Shown: piece by piece, positions 1-8,503 of the stretch
Layout: every line of letters starts with the position of its first letter
How positions within the stretch are numbered: position 1 is the first letter of the stretch
Assembly: GCA_964586455.1 (NCBI GenBank)
Contig: CAZPHV010000022.1
Span: forward strand, 1 to 64,000
Source of the DNA: Aquimonas sp964586455
GTDB taxonomy: Bacteria > Pseudomonadota > Gammaproteobacteria > Xanthomonadales > Xanthomonadaceae
Length of the DNA: 64,000 bases
Direction: 5' to 3'
Position numbers and translations under genes: made by a program
The notes under the pieces: generated by a model
The model's input: only the letters and a program-made list of their open reading frames with translations
Told to the model about the DNA's origin: nothing
Databases searched by the model: none

Positions 1-202
1 ACGGAGGGGGTGAGTCCATACATAGGTTGGGCGGAGCCGAAGGCGATGCCCAACAGCGTGGACTCGGCCCTCGCGAAGTCGTTTGATCGCAAGCACGCGC
101 CGGCGCAATCGGCGTTCCGACCACCCTGTGCCATGTGGCAGGTCGGCAGACTGGTGCTCCGCCGCTATCATCGCGATCCCTTCCATGCACACGGAGCAGC
201 GC

Positions 203-3088
203 ATGCGTCTGCCTTCCACCAAGCCGCTGGCGATCGCGCTGCTCGGCGCTTTGCTCGGTGTATCGCTCGTCGCCTGCACGCCCGCCGAGCGCGTGCGCGG
301 CGACTTCGTCAGCGAGCAGTCCGAGATCAAGCTGCCGGTCGACATCGCCCACGAGACCTTCACTCTGCCCAATGGCCTGCGCGTTGTGGTGCACACCGAC
401 CGCAAGGCGCCGATCGTCGCGGTCAACGTCTGGTATCACGTCGGCAGCAAGGACGAGCCCGCTGGCAAGACCGGCTTCGCCCATCTGTTCGAGCACCTGA
501 TGTTTCAGGGCTCGGAGAACTTCAAGGGCGAGTTCTTCGAACCCTTCGAGCAGGTCGGCGCCACCGGCCAGAACGGCACCACCAATACCGACCGCACCAA
601 TTATTTTCAGAACGTGCCCACCACCGCGCTCGACATGGCGCTGTGGATGGAGTCCGACCGCATGGGCCACTTTCTTGGTGCCATCGACCAGGGCCTGCTC
701 GACGAGCAGCGCGGCGTTGTGCAGAACGAGAAGCGCCAGGGCGAGAATCAGCCCTATGGCCAAGCGTTCGAGCGCCTGACCCAGGCCATGTACCCGGAAG
801 GTCACCCCTACAGCTGGAGCGTGATCGGTTCGATGGCCGACTTGAATGCCGCCACGCTTGACGACGTGCGCGGCTGGTTCCGCACCTGGTACGGCCCGAA
901 CAACGCGGTGCTGGTGCTGGCTGGCGACATCGACGTCGCCACGGCGCGCGAGAAGGTCACCCGCTACTTCGGCGATATCGCGCCCGGCCCGGTCACGACC
1001 CAGCCCAAGGTCGACGTTGCCAAACGCGAGGTCTCGACCCGTGAGGTGCTTCCGGATCGCGTGCCGCAGACGCGCGTCTACCGAGCCTGGAACGTGGCCG
1101 AAGTGACCGATGCCGATGCGGCGCGCCTGCAGCTCGTCACCCAGCTGCTGGGCGGCAGCCGCAGCTCGCGGCTGGACCGTCGTCTGGTGCACACCGACAC
1201 GCTGGCTGACAGCGTGGCGAGCTTCCTGCTTCAGGGGCAGCTCGGCAGTCGCCTGCTGGTGTTCGTCGACGTCAAACAGGGCGTCGAGCCCGAAACCGTT
1301 GAGCGCGTGCTCGACGAGGAGATCGCTCGCCTGCTGAGCGAAGGTATCAGCGACGAGGAGCTCGCGCAGGCGCGCACCGTGTTCGAGGCGCGTTTCATCC
1401 GCGGCATTGAACGCATTGGCGGCTTTGGCGGCAAGTCGGACGTGCTCGCGCAGTGCATGGTCTACACCGGTGACGCCGGCTGCTTCCGCGACAGCATGCG
1501 CACCATCCTCGCCGCCACGCCGGCCGAGCTGCAGAGCACCGCACAGCGCTGGCTGGCGAGTGGCGATCACACCCTCGTGGTGGTGGCGGGTGAGCGCCCG
1601 CCGTCGCCGCCGGATGTGCGCAGCCTCGACGAGGGCGAGCAGAGCGCCGCTCTGGCCGAGCCCGTGCCAGCGCCTGGCCTGCGGGCATTGGCGGAGGGTG
1701 TGGACCGCTCGACCGGCGTGCCGCAGACCGCGGAGTTCCCGAAACTGAGCTTCCCTGCGCTGGAGCGCGCGACCCTGTCCAACGGCGTGCAGGTGGTGCT
1801 GGCGCAGCGTCACGACGTGCCGGTGGCGCAGCTCAGCGTCGAGTTCCGCGGCGGCTACACGCTGGACCAGGGCCGCACCCTGGGCACGGCCGGCTTCACC
1901 ATGGGCATGCTCGACGAGGGCGCCGGTGATCTCGACGCGCTGGCCTTCGGAGCGCGTGCCGAGTCCTTGGGCGCCAACATCGGTTCGGGCGCCGGCCTCG
2001 ACAGCGCCAACGTGTTCCTCTCGGCGCTGCGCGAGAACCTCGACCCTTCACTGGGCCTGCTGGCCGATACCCTGCTGCGTCCGCGCTTCGACGCGGCTGA
2101 CATCGAGCGCGTGCGCCAGAGCTGGATCGCCGGTATTCGCCAGGAGAAGGCACGACCGAACTCGATCCCGCTGCGCATCCTGCCGCCCGTGCTGTTCGGC
2201 GAGGGCCATCCGTATGCCATTCCCTTCAGCGGCACCGGCACCGAAGAATCGATCGCCGCGCTGACGCGCGAGGAGCTGCTGGCATTCCACCGCGAGCAGA
2301 CCCATCCGGGCCTGGCGACGATCGTCGCGGTCGGTGCGATCACGCTGGACGAACTCATGCCGCTGCTGGAGAAGCACCTCGCAGAGTGGAAGGCCGCGGG
2401 CCCTGCGCCGACCGTGCCCGCGCTGTCGGAGGTCGCCGTGCCGCAGGGCCAGCGCGTGTTCCTGGTCGACCAGCCCGGTGCAATCCAGGCCAACATCCTG
2501 GCCGGCCAGCTGGTGGCGCCGACCAAGGACCCGCGCTCGATCGAGTTCGACGTCGCCAACGGCGTGCTTGGCGGCACCTTCTCCTCGCGCCTCAACATGA
2601 ACCTGCGCGAGGACAAGAGCTGGTCCTACGGCAGCTACAGCTTCGTGCCTGCCGCACTTGGCCAGCGCCCATGGATCGTCTCCGCGCCGGTGCAGATCGA
2701 CCGCACCGTCGACTCCATCGCCGAGATCAAGCGTGAGCTGCGCGAGTTCACCGGTGCGCGTCCGCCCGCCGCGGACGAGGTCGAGAAGATCAAGGCCCGC
2801 AACGTCCGAGGCCTGCCCGGCTCGTTCGAAAGCGCCGGCGCCGTGCTCGGCCAGATCAGCGGCATCCTGCGCTACGACCGCCCGGACGACTGGCCGCTGC
2901 AGTACCAGGCCCTGCAGGAGTCGATGACGCTGGACCAGGTCCGGAGTGCCGCGGGCGTGATCAACCCCGATGCCCTGACCTGGGTGATCGTCGGCGACCT
3001 CGCCAAGATCGAACAGCCCGTGCGCGAACTGTTCGGCGCCTCGGTGCCAGTGCAGGTGCTGGATGCGGATGGAGAGTTGGTGAAGTGA
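203..3088 (+). CDS. M16 family zinc metalloprotease, lipoprotein
   Basis: A 961-residue predicted outer-membrane or periplasmic insulinase-type (M16) peptidase. The ATG at 203 was chosen because GGAG lies 6 bases upstream and it gives a clean lipoprotein signal: hydrophobic residues 8-24 and a LVAC lipobox with Cys25. The N-terminal M16 domain carries the inverted zinc motif H94-x-x-E97-H98 (HLFEH), with a downstream acidic stretch (QNEKRQGE) where the third zinc ligand is expected. The C-terminal half is a second M16 domain (from about residue 520, ATLSNGVQVVL) without HxxEH, as in two-domain family members where only the first half is catalytic. Longer upstream starts (83, 185) lack a ribosome site. 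It probably degrades exported peptides. The neighbour at 3258 is convergent, so it is likely monocistronic. Confidence 0.9.
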   Translation: MRLPSTKPLAIALLGALLGVSLVACTPAERVRGDFVSEQSEIKLPVDIAHETFTLPNGLRVVVHTDRKAPIVAVNVWYHVGSKDEPAGKTGFAHLFEHLMFQGSENFKGEFFEPFEQVGATGQNGTTNTDRTNYFQNVPTTALDMALWMESDRMGHFLGAIDQGLLDEQRGVVQNEKRQGENQPYGQAFERLTQAMYPEGHPYSWSVIGSMADLNAATLDDVRGWFRTWYGPNNAVLVLAGDIDVATAREKVTRYFGDIAPGPVTTQPKVDVAKREVSTREVLPDRVPQTRVYRAWNVAEVTDADAARLQLVTQLLGGSRSSRLDRRLVHTDTLADSVASFLLQGQLGSRLLVFVDVKQGVEPETVERVLDEEIARLLSEGISDEELAQARTVFEARFIRGIERIGGFGGKSDVLAQCMVYTGDAGCFRDSMRTILAATPAELQSTAQRWLASGDHTLVVVAGERPPSPPDVRSLDEGEQSAALAEPVPAPGLRALAEGVDRSTGVPQTAEFPKLSFPALERATLSNGVQVVLAQRHDVPVAQLSVEFRGGYTLDQGRTLGTAGFTMGMLDEGAGDLDALAFGARAESLGANIGSGAGLDSANVFLSALRENLDPSLGLLADTLLRPRFDAADIERVRQSWIAGIRQEKARPNSIPLRILPPVLFGEGHPYAIPFSGTGTEESIAALTREELLAFHREQTHPGLATIVAVGAITLDELMPLLEKHLAEWKAAGPAPTVPALSEVAVPQGQRVFLVDQPGAIQANILAGQLVAPTKDPRSIEFDVANGVLGGTFSSRLNMNLREDKSWSYGSYSFVPAALGQRPWIVSAPVQIDRTVDSIAEIKRELREFTGARPPAADEVEKIKARNVRGLPGSFESAGAVLGQISGILRYDRPDDWPLQYQALQESMTLDQVRSAAGVINPDALTWVIVGDLAKIEQPVRELFGASVPVQVLDADGELVK

Positions 3089-3257
3089 AGCGTCAGCGCT
3101 GAGCGCGCTCCCGAGCTGCCGCAAACACGAACGGGCACGTGCTTGCGAACCCGCTACCGCGAACCCATCACCTGACCGACTAACGTGCGCGCAACGCTGA
3201 ATCGCCTAGCGGGGGTGGGAAAGTTGCGTGAGCCTCAACTCGCCCGGCAGCCGAGCG

Positions 3258-5660
3258 TCACTGCAAGGGAGCTTCATCTCCTTCGAAGCCGGACGCAAAC
3301 AGAGAGATATCAATGCGCGCGAGATGCGAGGCAGGCTGTCCACGCACCTCTCCGAAGCCGCCAGCGGCATGGACGCCTACTGCGTCGCCTTCAAGGGCAT
3401 AGACGAACTCCCGATTCCGGCCTCTGCCCGCCATCGTCTCGGAGCGTGCCCAGCCAGCCGGACCGAACACCGCCAGCGCGTTGCTCGCAATCTCCTGGCC
3501 GCCTGCCGTACGTATGCGCGAAAACTCTCCGCCGACCAGAAGGCGGTCTTCATGCTGGTGCAAGGCATAGACGTAGCCGACAGGGCCTTGATCTGGCCCG
3601 CCCAGCGCCTGCCACTCCGAGCCTGTCCAGCGCGCGAGGCTCGATGCCGCTACCGGCACCGGGGCACCGGCGTTGGCCTCGTGGAACAGTCCACCCACAT
3701 AGAGCCCATCCGCGCCTGCCCTCAACACGTGAACTTCCGGCGTCAGGCCAAGCCCAGCGGGCCCATAGCGCAGGCCAGACCCTCCTTTCGATCCCAGCGA
3801 TGACCAGCTGCTGCCGTCCCAGCGCGCGATCGAGCGCGCTTCGAGCGCGTTTGATCCGGAGGCGTTCAGCGCGAAACTGAAGCGACCGCCGACGAAGAGC
3901 TCTCCGTTCCAGCGGGTCAATGCATAGACCTCACCCTGCACGCCGTTGAAGTTGCTCGAACCGAACACCGACCAGGTTGAACCGTCGAAGCGTGCGATCG
4001 AGTTCGCTGGTGTCGCCACGCCTCCCGCGCCCACCGTGGAGAACGCGCCGCCGACGATCAAGGTGGGGCCGTCGGCGAGCAGAGCGCGCACCACGCCATC
4101 CATGCCGACGCTGGGGCCAAGGGCGGCCAGGCTGGATCCGTTCCAGCGTGCCAGACGGCCTGCGGCTGTGGACGTTGTGCCCTGTTGGATAGCGCTGAAG
4201 CCGCCGCCGATGAAGAGATCCGATCCGTTCGACGCCAGCGCGTACACCGGGCCGTTGGTTCCACTTCCGTCGGCACCCAGGGGATGCCAGCCGCTGCCAT
4301 CGTGGCGAGCAACATGGCTGGCAGAGACGCCCGCTATGGTGGTGAAATCGCCGGCGGCAAACAGCTCACCCGCGTGCTCATGAAGCGCGTAGATCGGACC
4401 ATTCGCGCCGCTGCCACCGACCACGCCCAGCGGCGTCCACGCACCGGCATCGAGACTCGCCACGTGGTTGAGAATGCGTGGGCCGGAAGCGCCGCTCGCC
4501 CAGCCAAAGCGCCCACCCACCAGCACGCCCAGACTCGATCCGGCGAGGGCGCGCACCTCGGAGGCGCTGCCGGCCAGAGCCAGCGGCGAGAGCGATTCCC
4601 ACGCGATGCCCGTCCATCGCGCCAGCTTCGGTTGCAGCCCACCGTTGAAGGAGCCGAAGCGGCCGCCCACGAGCAGGCCCTGTGGGCTTGACTGCAGGGC
4701 GAGCACGCGGCCGTTGACGCCCGTGCTCAGGGCTGTCCACTCGCTCCCATCCCAGCGTGCGATGTTGTTTGCAGCGACAGGCGTTGGAGCACCGGCATCC
4801 ACGGTCGAGAACTCGCCGCCCAGAAAGAGCGCGCCCTCGTGCACGGTCAAGCGCAGTGCGAGCAGGCTGATGCCGCCCTCCAGGGCGCCACCACCTTCGC
4901 TGCCCACAACCCGCCAGCTGCCTTGGCTCCAGCGCGCCAGTCGGCGTCCCCCGGTGGGGCGGTGTCCCTGGATGTTCAGGCCGTTGAGAAAGCCCGAGAT
5001 GTGAACATCCCCTTGGTACAGGGCGATCGAATGGACCTCGTTGGCAGCGGCATCGGCTCCGGGTGCAATGGGCTCGAACCGCGTGCCCGTCCACAGTGCG
5101 ATGTTGCCGAACGGTTCGCCCTGCGTCGGGGTCACGCTGAAGCGGCCGCCCAGATACAGGCCCTGGGGCGAGGACAGCAGGCTCGTGACCCGTTCCAGAT
5201 TGACCTCCGAGTCGCCCGCGAGTCGACTCCATGTCGCGCCATCCCAACGCGCCAGCGCGGTCGACAGCTCTGAACTGCTGCCTGGCATGACCTTCGAGAA
5301 ACTACCGCCAACGAAGAGTGCCCCATCGTGTAGCACAAACGCTTCCACCACCCCGCTGACGCCATTGGATTGGCCGTCTCCGAGCGCTGTCCAAGTCTGA
5401 GTAGCGGAATCGAACCGCGCGATGTTGTTGGCGCTGACATCGCCGCACAGGCTGAAGTCACCACCGACGTAGATGTCACCGTCCGGAGCTTCCAACAGTG
5501 CGTTGACCGGGCCGTTGCAGCCGGCGCCGAGGCCTTGGGACGAAACCGAACCAGTCGCATGGATCGCGTCGGTGTGTTCGGTCGCCGCGAGTGCGCAGGC
5601 GGACCAGAGAGACAGCGGCGCCAGCGCTGCACGAAGCAGTGAGGAACGCAGAATATTCAT
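3258..5660 (-). CDS. Secreted beta-propeller-like repeat protein with C-terminal FxxGFE motif
   Basis: About 800 residues, opening with a signal peptide (MNILRSSLLRAALAPLSLW, cleavage likely near ALA-AT). The body is some 12-14 degenerate repeats of the pattern (L)YVGGxF...NIARWDGSxWxxLG, which resembles delta-60/kelch-like blades of a beta-propeller. It ends with LFASGFEGDEAPLQ, an [I/L]FxxGFE tail; a related motif occurs inside the large protein at 31886. No catalytic residues are recognisable, so a secreted structural or binding role is inferred. The start at 5660 is preferred over an in-frame ATG at 5672 because GAGAAC lies upstream; the difference is four residues. Confidence 0.75.
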   Translation of the reverse strand: MNILRSSLLRAALAPLSLWSACALAATEHTDAIHATGSVSSQGLGAGCNGPVNALLEAPDGDIYVGGDFSLCGDVSANNIARFDSATQTWTALGDGQSNGVSGVVEAFVLHDGALFVGGSFSKVMPGSSSELSTALARWDGATWSRLAGDSEVNLERVTSLLSSPQGLYLGGRFSVTPTQGEPFGNIALWTGTRFEPIAPGADAAANEVHSIALYQGDVHISGFLNGLNIQGHRPTGGRRLARWSQGSWRVVGSEGGGALEGGISLLALRLTVHEGALFLGGEFSTVDAGAPTPVAANNIARWDGSEWTALSTGVNGRVLALQSSPQGLLVGGRFGSFNGGLQPKLARWTGIAWESLSPLALAGSASEVRALAGSSLGVLVGGRFGWASGASGPRILNHVASLDAGAWTPLGVVGGSGANGPIYALHEHAGELFAAGDFTTIAGVSASHVARHDGSGWHPLGADGSGTNGPVYALASNGSDLFIGGGFSAIQQGTTSTAAGRLARWNGSSLAALGPSVGMDGVVRALLADGPTLIVGGAFSTVGAGGVATPANSIARFDGSTWSVFGSSNFNGVQGEVYALTRWNGELFVGGRFSFALNASGSNALEARSIARWDGSSWSSLGSKGGSGLRYGPAGLGLTPEVHVLRAGADGLYVGGLFHEANAGAPVPVAASSLARWTGSEWQALGGPDQGPVGYVYALHQHEDRLLVGGEFSRIRTAGGQEIASNALAVFGPAGWARSETMAGRGRNREFVYALEGDAVGVHAAGGFGEVRGQPASHLARIDISLFASGFEGDEAPLQ

Positions 5661-6191
5661 GGAAGTTCTCATCGGGCCAGTAATCGGCGGGAACTCTAGG
5701 CAGTTTGTGCTGCCGCGGCAACTCGATCCGCGAACCGCTCACTGGCCTCGGATGACACGCTGTCAGATCGAACGGTCGGCGGGCACCCCACGCCACAGCC
5801 GATATCGCGATATCGCGATTCAACTCCGTTCGGGATGACGTCCGCGAATGCTCAGATCTGCAGCAACGACCCCCCAGCATCGTTTGGATCTTCTGTCAGC
5901 CCGAACCGGCGGCAGCGGCTTGAGCTTGAGATACTTCCCCTTCAAGCGCAGTCCCCTCACGCCCTTGAGAAGGGCGGAATTACCACGTCTGGCCGAAGAT
6001 CGAGTCGCAGCCGCTTTCTCTGCGGCCGACGCATCGAACTCGAAGATCGATGCATCACGTCTGACACCAGATTCTGCGCATCACTCCGGAGGGACGGCAT
6101 CCGATTGCTGAACGGCGCTACGCAGCCTTAATCGGTGCTCGCACCCGCCCTTGCTAGACTCCGCGGCATTGAGACTCCCGGAGCACCGCCC
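5661..6191. other. Intergenic region between divergent genes
   Basis: About 530 bases separate the divergent propeller and lipoprotein genes. Short open frames here lack ribosome sites and family-like sequence. The stretch around 5810-5822 contains a short TATCGCGATATCGCGA palindrome in the upstream region of the secreted protein. No promoter could be assigned with confidence. Confidence 0.4.
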
Positions 6192-6611
6192 ATGTCGCCT
6201 CGCATCCCTGTCGCCCTTGTCGCCGCCCTTGTCGTGCTGCTGCCCGCCTGCACCTGGGTCAAGATCGAGCCCGAGGCCAAGCAGATTCGGGTGGTCGATG
6301 CGAGTGCGGACATGGGCCGCTGCGGGGCGATGCTCAGCGAGATCAGCGTCAGCGTGCGCGACCGCGTGGGTTTTGTGGATCGCAACGAACTGAAGGTGCG
6401 CGACGAGTTGGAGACGCTGGCGCGCAACCAGGCTGCGGGCGGGCAGGGCGATACCTTGAAGCCGCTGGCCGAGCCACTAAACGGTGAGCAGCGCTTTGGC
6501 ACCTGGCGCTGCGGAGGTGGCACGCCGCCGCGGGCGCAGGCCACGCGCGCGCCGGCCGAACGCCAGCCTTCGAGCTTTGAAGCCGTCGAAGTGATTCCGC
6601 TGGAGGATTGA
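6192..6611 (+). CDS. Small lipoprotein, DUF4156-like
   Basis: A 139-residue lipoprotein precursor. ATG at 6192 gives MSPRIPVALVAALVVLLPAC, a typical signal with a LPAC lipobox. The mature part (VKIEPEAKQIRVVD... RNELKVRDELETLARNQAA) resembles the DUF4156 family of small enterobacterial and xanthomonad lipoproteins, in which a short alpha/beta domain ends in an NxAxxxxGDT-like block (here NQAAGGQGDT). The function of that family is unknown. A strong hairpin terminator follows the stop codon, so the gene is a single-gene unit. An upstream ATG at 6135 would add 19 residues before the signal and is unlikely. Confidence 0.7.
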   Translation: MSPRIPVALVAALVVLLPACTWVKIEPEAKQIRVVDASADMGRCGAMLSEISVSVRDRVGFVDRNELKVRDELETLARNQAAGGQGDTLKPLAEPLNGEQRFGTWRCGGGTPPRAQATRAPAERQPSSFEAVEVIPLED

Positions 6612-6636
6612 GCGGGAACATCGGCGGAAACTTTGC

Positions 6637-6668
6637 GCGGGCGCCTTCGGGCGCCCGCTTCTGTTTTG
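6637..6668 (+). terminator. Rho-independent terminator
   Basis: Perfect 9-bp GC-rich stem (GCGGGCGCC / GGCGCCCGC) closed by a TTCG tetraloop and followed by TTCTGTTTT, 25 bases after the stop of the DUF4156-like gene. Confidence 0.85.
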
Positions 6669-6878
6669 CAGCGAGAGCGCGCAGCACAGGGTGGGTGAGT
6701 GTGGCTCCGGCAGGGGCGGTTCGACGTCAGGTCCTGGTCGCTGCGCTTTTCCTCACTGGACACGTTGGGCAGACGCACTTCGTCTCGGGTCCGGCGCCAC
6801 GGAGTCTGCGGAGTCCCGCAATGCGCTAAACCTGTTCAGGACCATTTGCCTCGAACCTCGCATGGCGCTTCGCTTTGC

Positions 6879-6907
6879 GTAGGGTAGATAAGCGCAGCGC
6901 ATCTACC
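6879..6907 (+). repeat. Dispersed REP-like palindrome, family A
   Basis: Begins GTAGGGTAGATAAGCG and ends GCGCATCTACC. The GGTAGAT/ATCTACC ends and the internal GCGC allow an imperfect hairpin. Nearly the same sequence recurs at 7093-7121 (inverted), 15467-15495 and 15680-15708. Confidence 0.7.
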
Positions 6908-7092
6908 AGCAGGTCCGAACGGTGCGGTAGCACGAGCGCAGCGAGTCCGAATGATGCTGCTGTTCAAGCGGAGATCACGCGTTTCGTTCGTGTGCGTGGG
7001 GGTGTCTGATTCGAGATGCCGCACGGGTCGTTGGCCGATCGCGAGTGAAGCAGCGAGCCCGAGGCCAGCAGGTCATTCCGGGGCGAGGTTCT

Positions 7093-7121
7093 GGTAGATG
7101 CGCTGCGCTTTTCTACCCTAC
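7093..7121 (-). repeat. Dispersed REP-like palindrome, family A (inverted copy)
   Basis: Reverse-complement copy of the family A element, reading GGTAGATGCGCTGCGC...CTACCCTAC on the plus strand. Confidence 0.7.
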
Positions 7122-7252
7122 AACCACGAATGACGGCCCCCTGATCGAAGCCAAGCGCCGCGACGCGTAGCGGTCCTGTGCGCGACGCACCCAGCCGTCG
7201 CCGAGCAAAGCAGGCGCGGGTAGCGGGGGCCCGATCGGTCGGGAGCGCGGCT

Positions 7253-7603
7253 TCAGCGCTGCAACCAACCCTGGATTCGCGCTTCGGATTCGATCGCCTC
7301 GATGTCGATCTGCAGCTGGCGCTGGCGGCGCTGCAGGGCGCCGGCCTGTTCTTCGTTGGCGCCGCGCACTTGATCGTCGAGCTCGCTGAACTCCGCACGT
7401 AGCCCAGCCAATTCGGTGCCGAGCAGATGGGCTTCCTTGGCGCTGTCTTCGCTGCAGCTGGGGTCGGGCAGGCGACGCTCAAGGCCGGCGCGCCACTGCG
7501 CCTGCGGGCTGCAGTCGCTGGTGGCGGGTGCGGGTGTTTCTGCGCAGGCGGACAGCAGCAGGGCGACTGCACAGGCAGCAATCAGTGCGGGCTTCTGGCG
7601 CAT
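7253..7603 (-). CDS. Small coiled-coil lipoprotein
   Basis: A 116-residue precursor with a clear lipoprotein signal (MRQKPALIAACAVALLLSAC, Cys20). The mature protein has several Cys residues near its start and a C-terminal helix rich in Glu, Gln and Arg (GANEEQAGALQRRQRQLQID), predicted to form a coiled coil. No family is recognised. It is transcribed divergently from the SDR gene at 7670, with about 65 bases between the starts. Role in the cell envelope is inferred only from the lipobox. Confidence 0.65.
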   Translation of the reverse strand: MRQKPALIAACAVALLLSACAETPAPATSDCSPQAQWRAGLERRLPDPSCSEDSAKEAHLLGTELAGLRAEFSELDDQVRGANEEQAGALQRRQRQLQIDIEAIESEARIQGWLQR

Positions 7604-7669
7604 GCGGGTTCTCGTGGCTGGAGCGGCCTGCGATTATGCCTCTCGTTTCTCTTGAGCCGAGGGGTTCGT

Positions 7670-8446
7670 ATGCACGCATCGCGCTGGCGTTTGGACGGCC
7701 AGGTGGCGCTGATCAGCGGGGCCAGCTGGGGTATTGGCCTGGCCTGCGCGCGAGAGCTGGGCGCGCTTGGCGCGCGGGTGCTGCTGGTGGCGCGCGAGGG
7801 TGAGCGTCTGGCCCAGGTGCAGGCCGAGCTGGAAGAGGATCTGCCGGGGCTGGAGTGTTCGACCTTCGCTGCCGATCTGGCCGAAGCCGAGGAGCGCATC
7901 GCGCTGTTCGACTGGATCGAAGACCGCGGCGAGGCGCTGTCGATTCTGATCAACAATGCCGGCACCAATGACAGTCGTGCCGCAGTGGACTATGAGGACG
8001 CGCAGTGGCGCGCGATCGTCGAGTTGAACCTGGCCGCGCCCTTCGAGCTGTGCCGACTGGCGTATCCGCTGCTGCGGCAGCATGCGCAGGCCAGCATCGT
8101 CAACATCGGTTCGGTGTCGGGCCTGACCCATGTGCGCACCGGTGCGCCCTATGGCATGAGCAAGGCCGGCCTGCACCAGCTCTCGCGCAACCTGGCCTGC
8201 GAATGGGCGGCCGATGGCATCCGCGTCAACACCGTGGCGCCCTGGTACATCCGCACCCGGCGCACCTCGCCGAAGCTGGCAGACGCCGACTACCTCGATG
8301 AGGTGATCGAGCGTACGCCGATGCGGCGTGTGGGCGAGCCCGAGGAAGTGGCGGCGGCGGTGGCCTTTCTGTGCCTGCCAGCGTCGAGCTATATCACCGG
8401 GCAGTGTCTGGCCGTGGACGGCGGCTTCAGCGAGTACGGGTTCTGA
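7670..8446 (+). CDS. Short-chain dehydrogenase/reductase (SDR)
   Basis: A 258-residue classical SDR. Residues 17-23 are the cofactor motif GASWGIG, NNAG is at 95-98, and the catalytic Ser148, Tyr161 and Lys165 (YGMSK) are all present. The C-terminal TGQCLAVDGGF is the usual SDR ending. Closest in feel to tropinone-reductase-like or 3-oxoacyl-ACP reductase-like enzymes; the substrate cannot be inferred. The longer in-frame extension back to 7427 overlaps the divergent lipoprotein gene and has no signal of its own, so the ATG at 7670 is preferred. Confidence 0.88.
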   Translation: MHASRWRLDGQVALISGASWGIGLACARELGALGARVLLVAREGERLAQVQAELEEDLPGLECSTFAADLAEAEERIALFDWIEDRGEALSILINNAGTNDSRAAVDYEDAQWRAIVELNLAAPFELCRLAYPLLRQHAQASIVNIGSVSGLTHVRTGAPYGMSKAGLHQLSRNLACEWAADGIRVNTVAPWYIRTRRTSPKLADADYLDEVIERTPMRRVGEPEEVAAAVAFLCLPASSYITGQCLAVDGGFSEYGF

Positions 8447-8457
8447 TCCGCGCGGGC

Positions 8458-8489
8458 AGCGCGCAGCGATCGATCGACCGCTGCGCGCT
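8458..8489. terminator. Hairpin between convergent genes, likely bidirectional terminator
   Basis: Perfect 11-bp stem (AGCGCGCAGCG / CGCTGCGCGCT) with a 10-base loop in the 57-base gap between the convergent SDR and lipoprotein genes. There is no strong T tract. Confidence 0.5.
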
Positions 8490-8503
8490 ACGTGCAAGCG
8501 GAC

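Larger units (their letters stand above)
6669..7252. other. Intergenic region carrying two inverted copies of a dispersed palindrome
   Basis: Nearly 600 bases with no supported gene. It contains copies of the GGGTAGA...TCTACC repeat in opposite orientations (6879-6907 and 7093-7121), about 190 bases apart. Open frames through it lack starts with ribosome sites. Confidence 0.5.
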
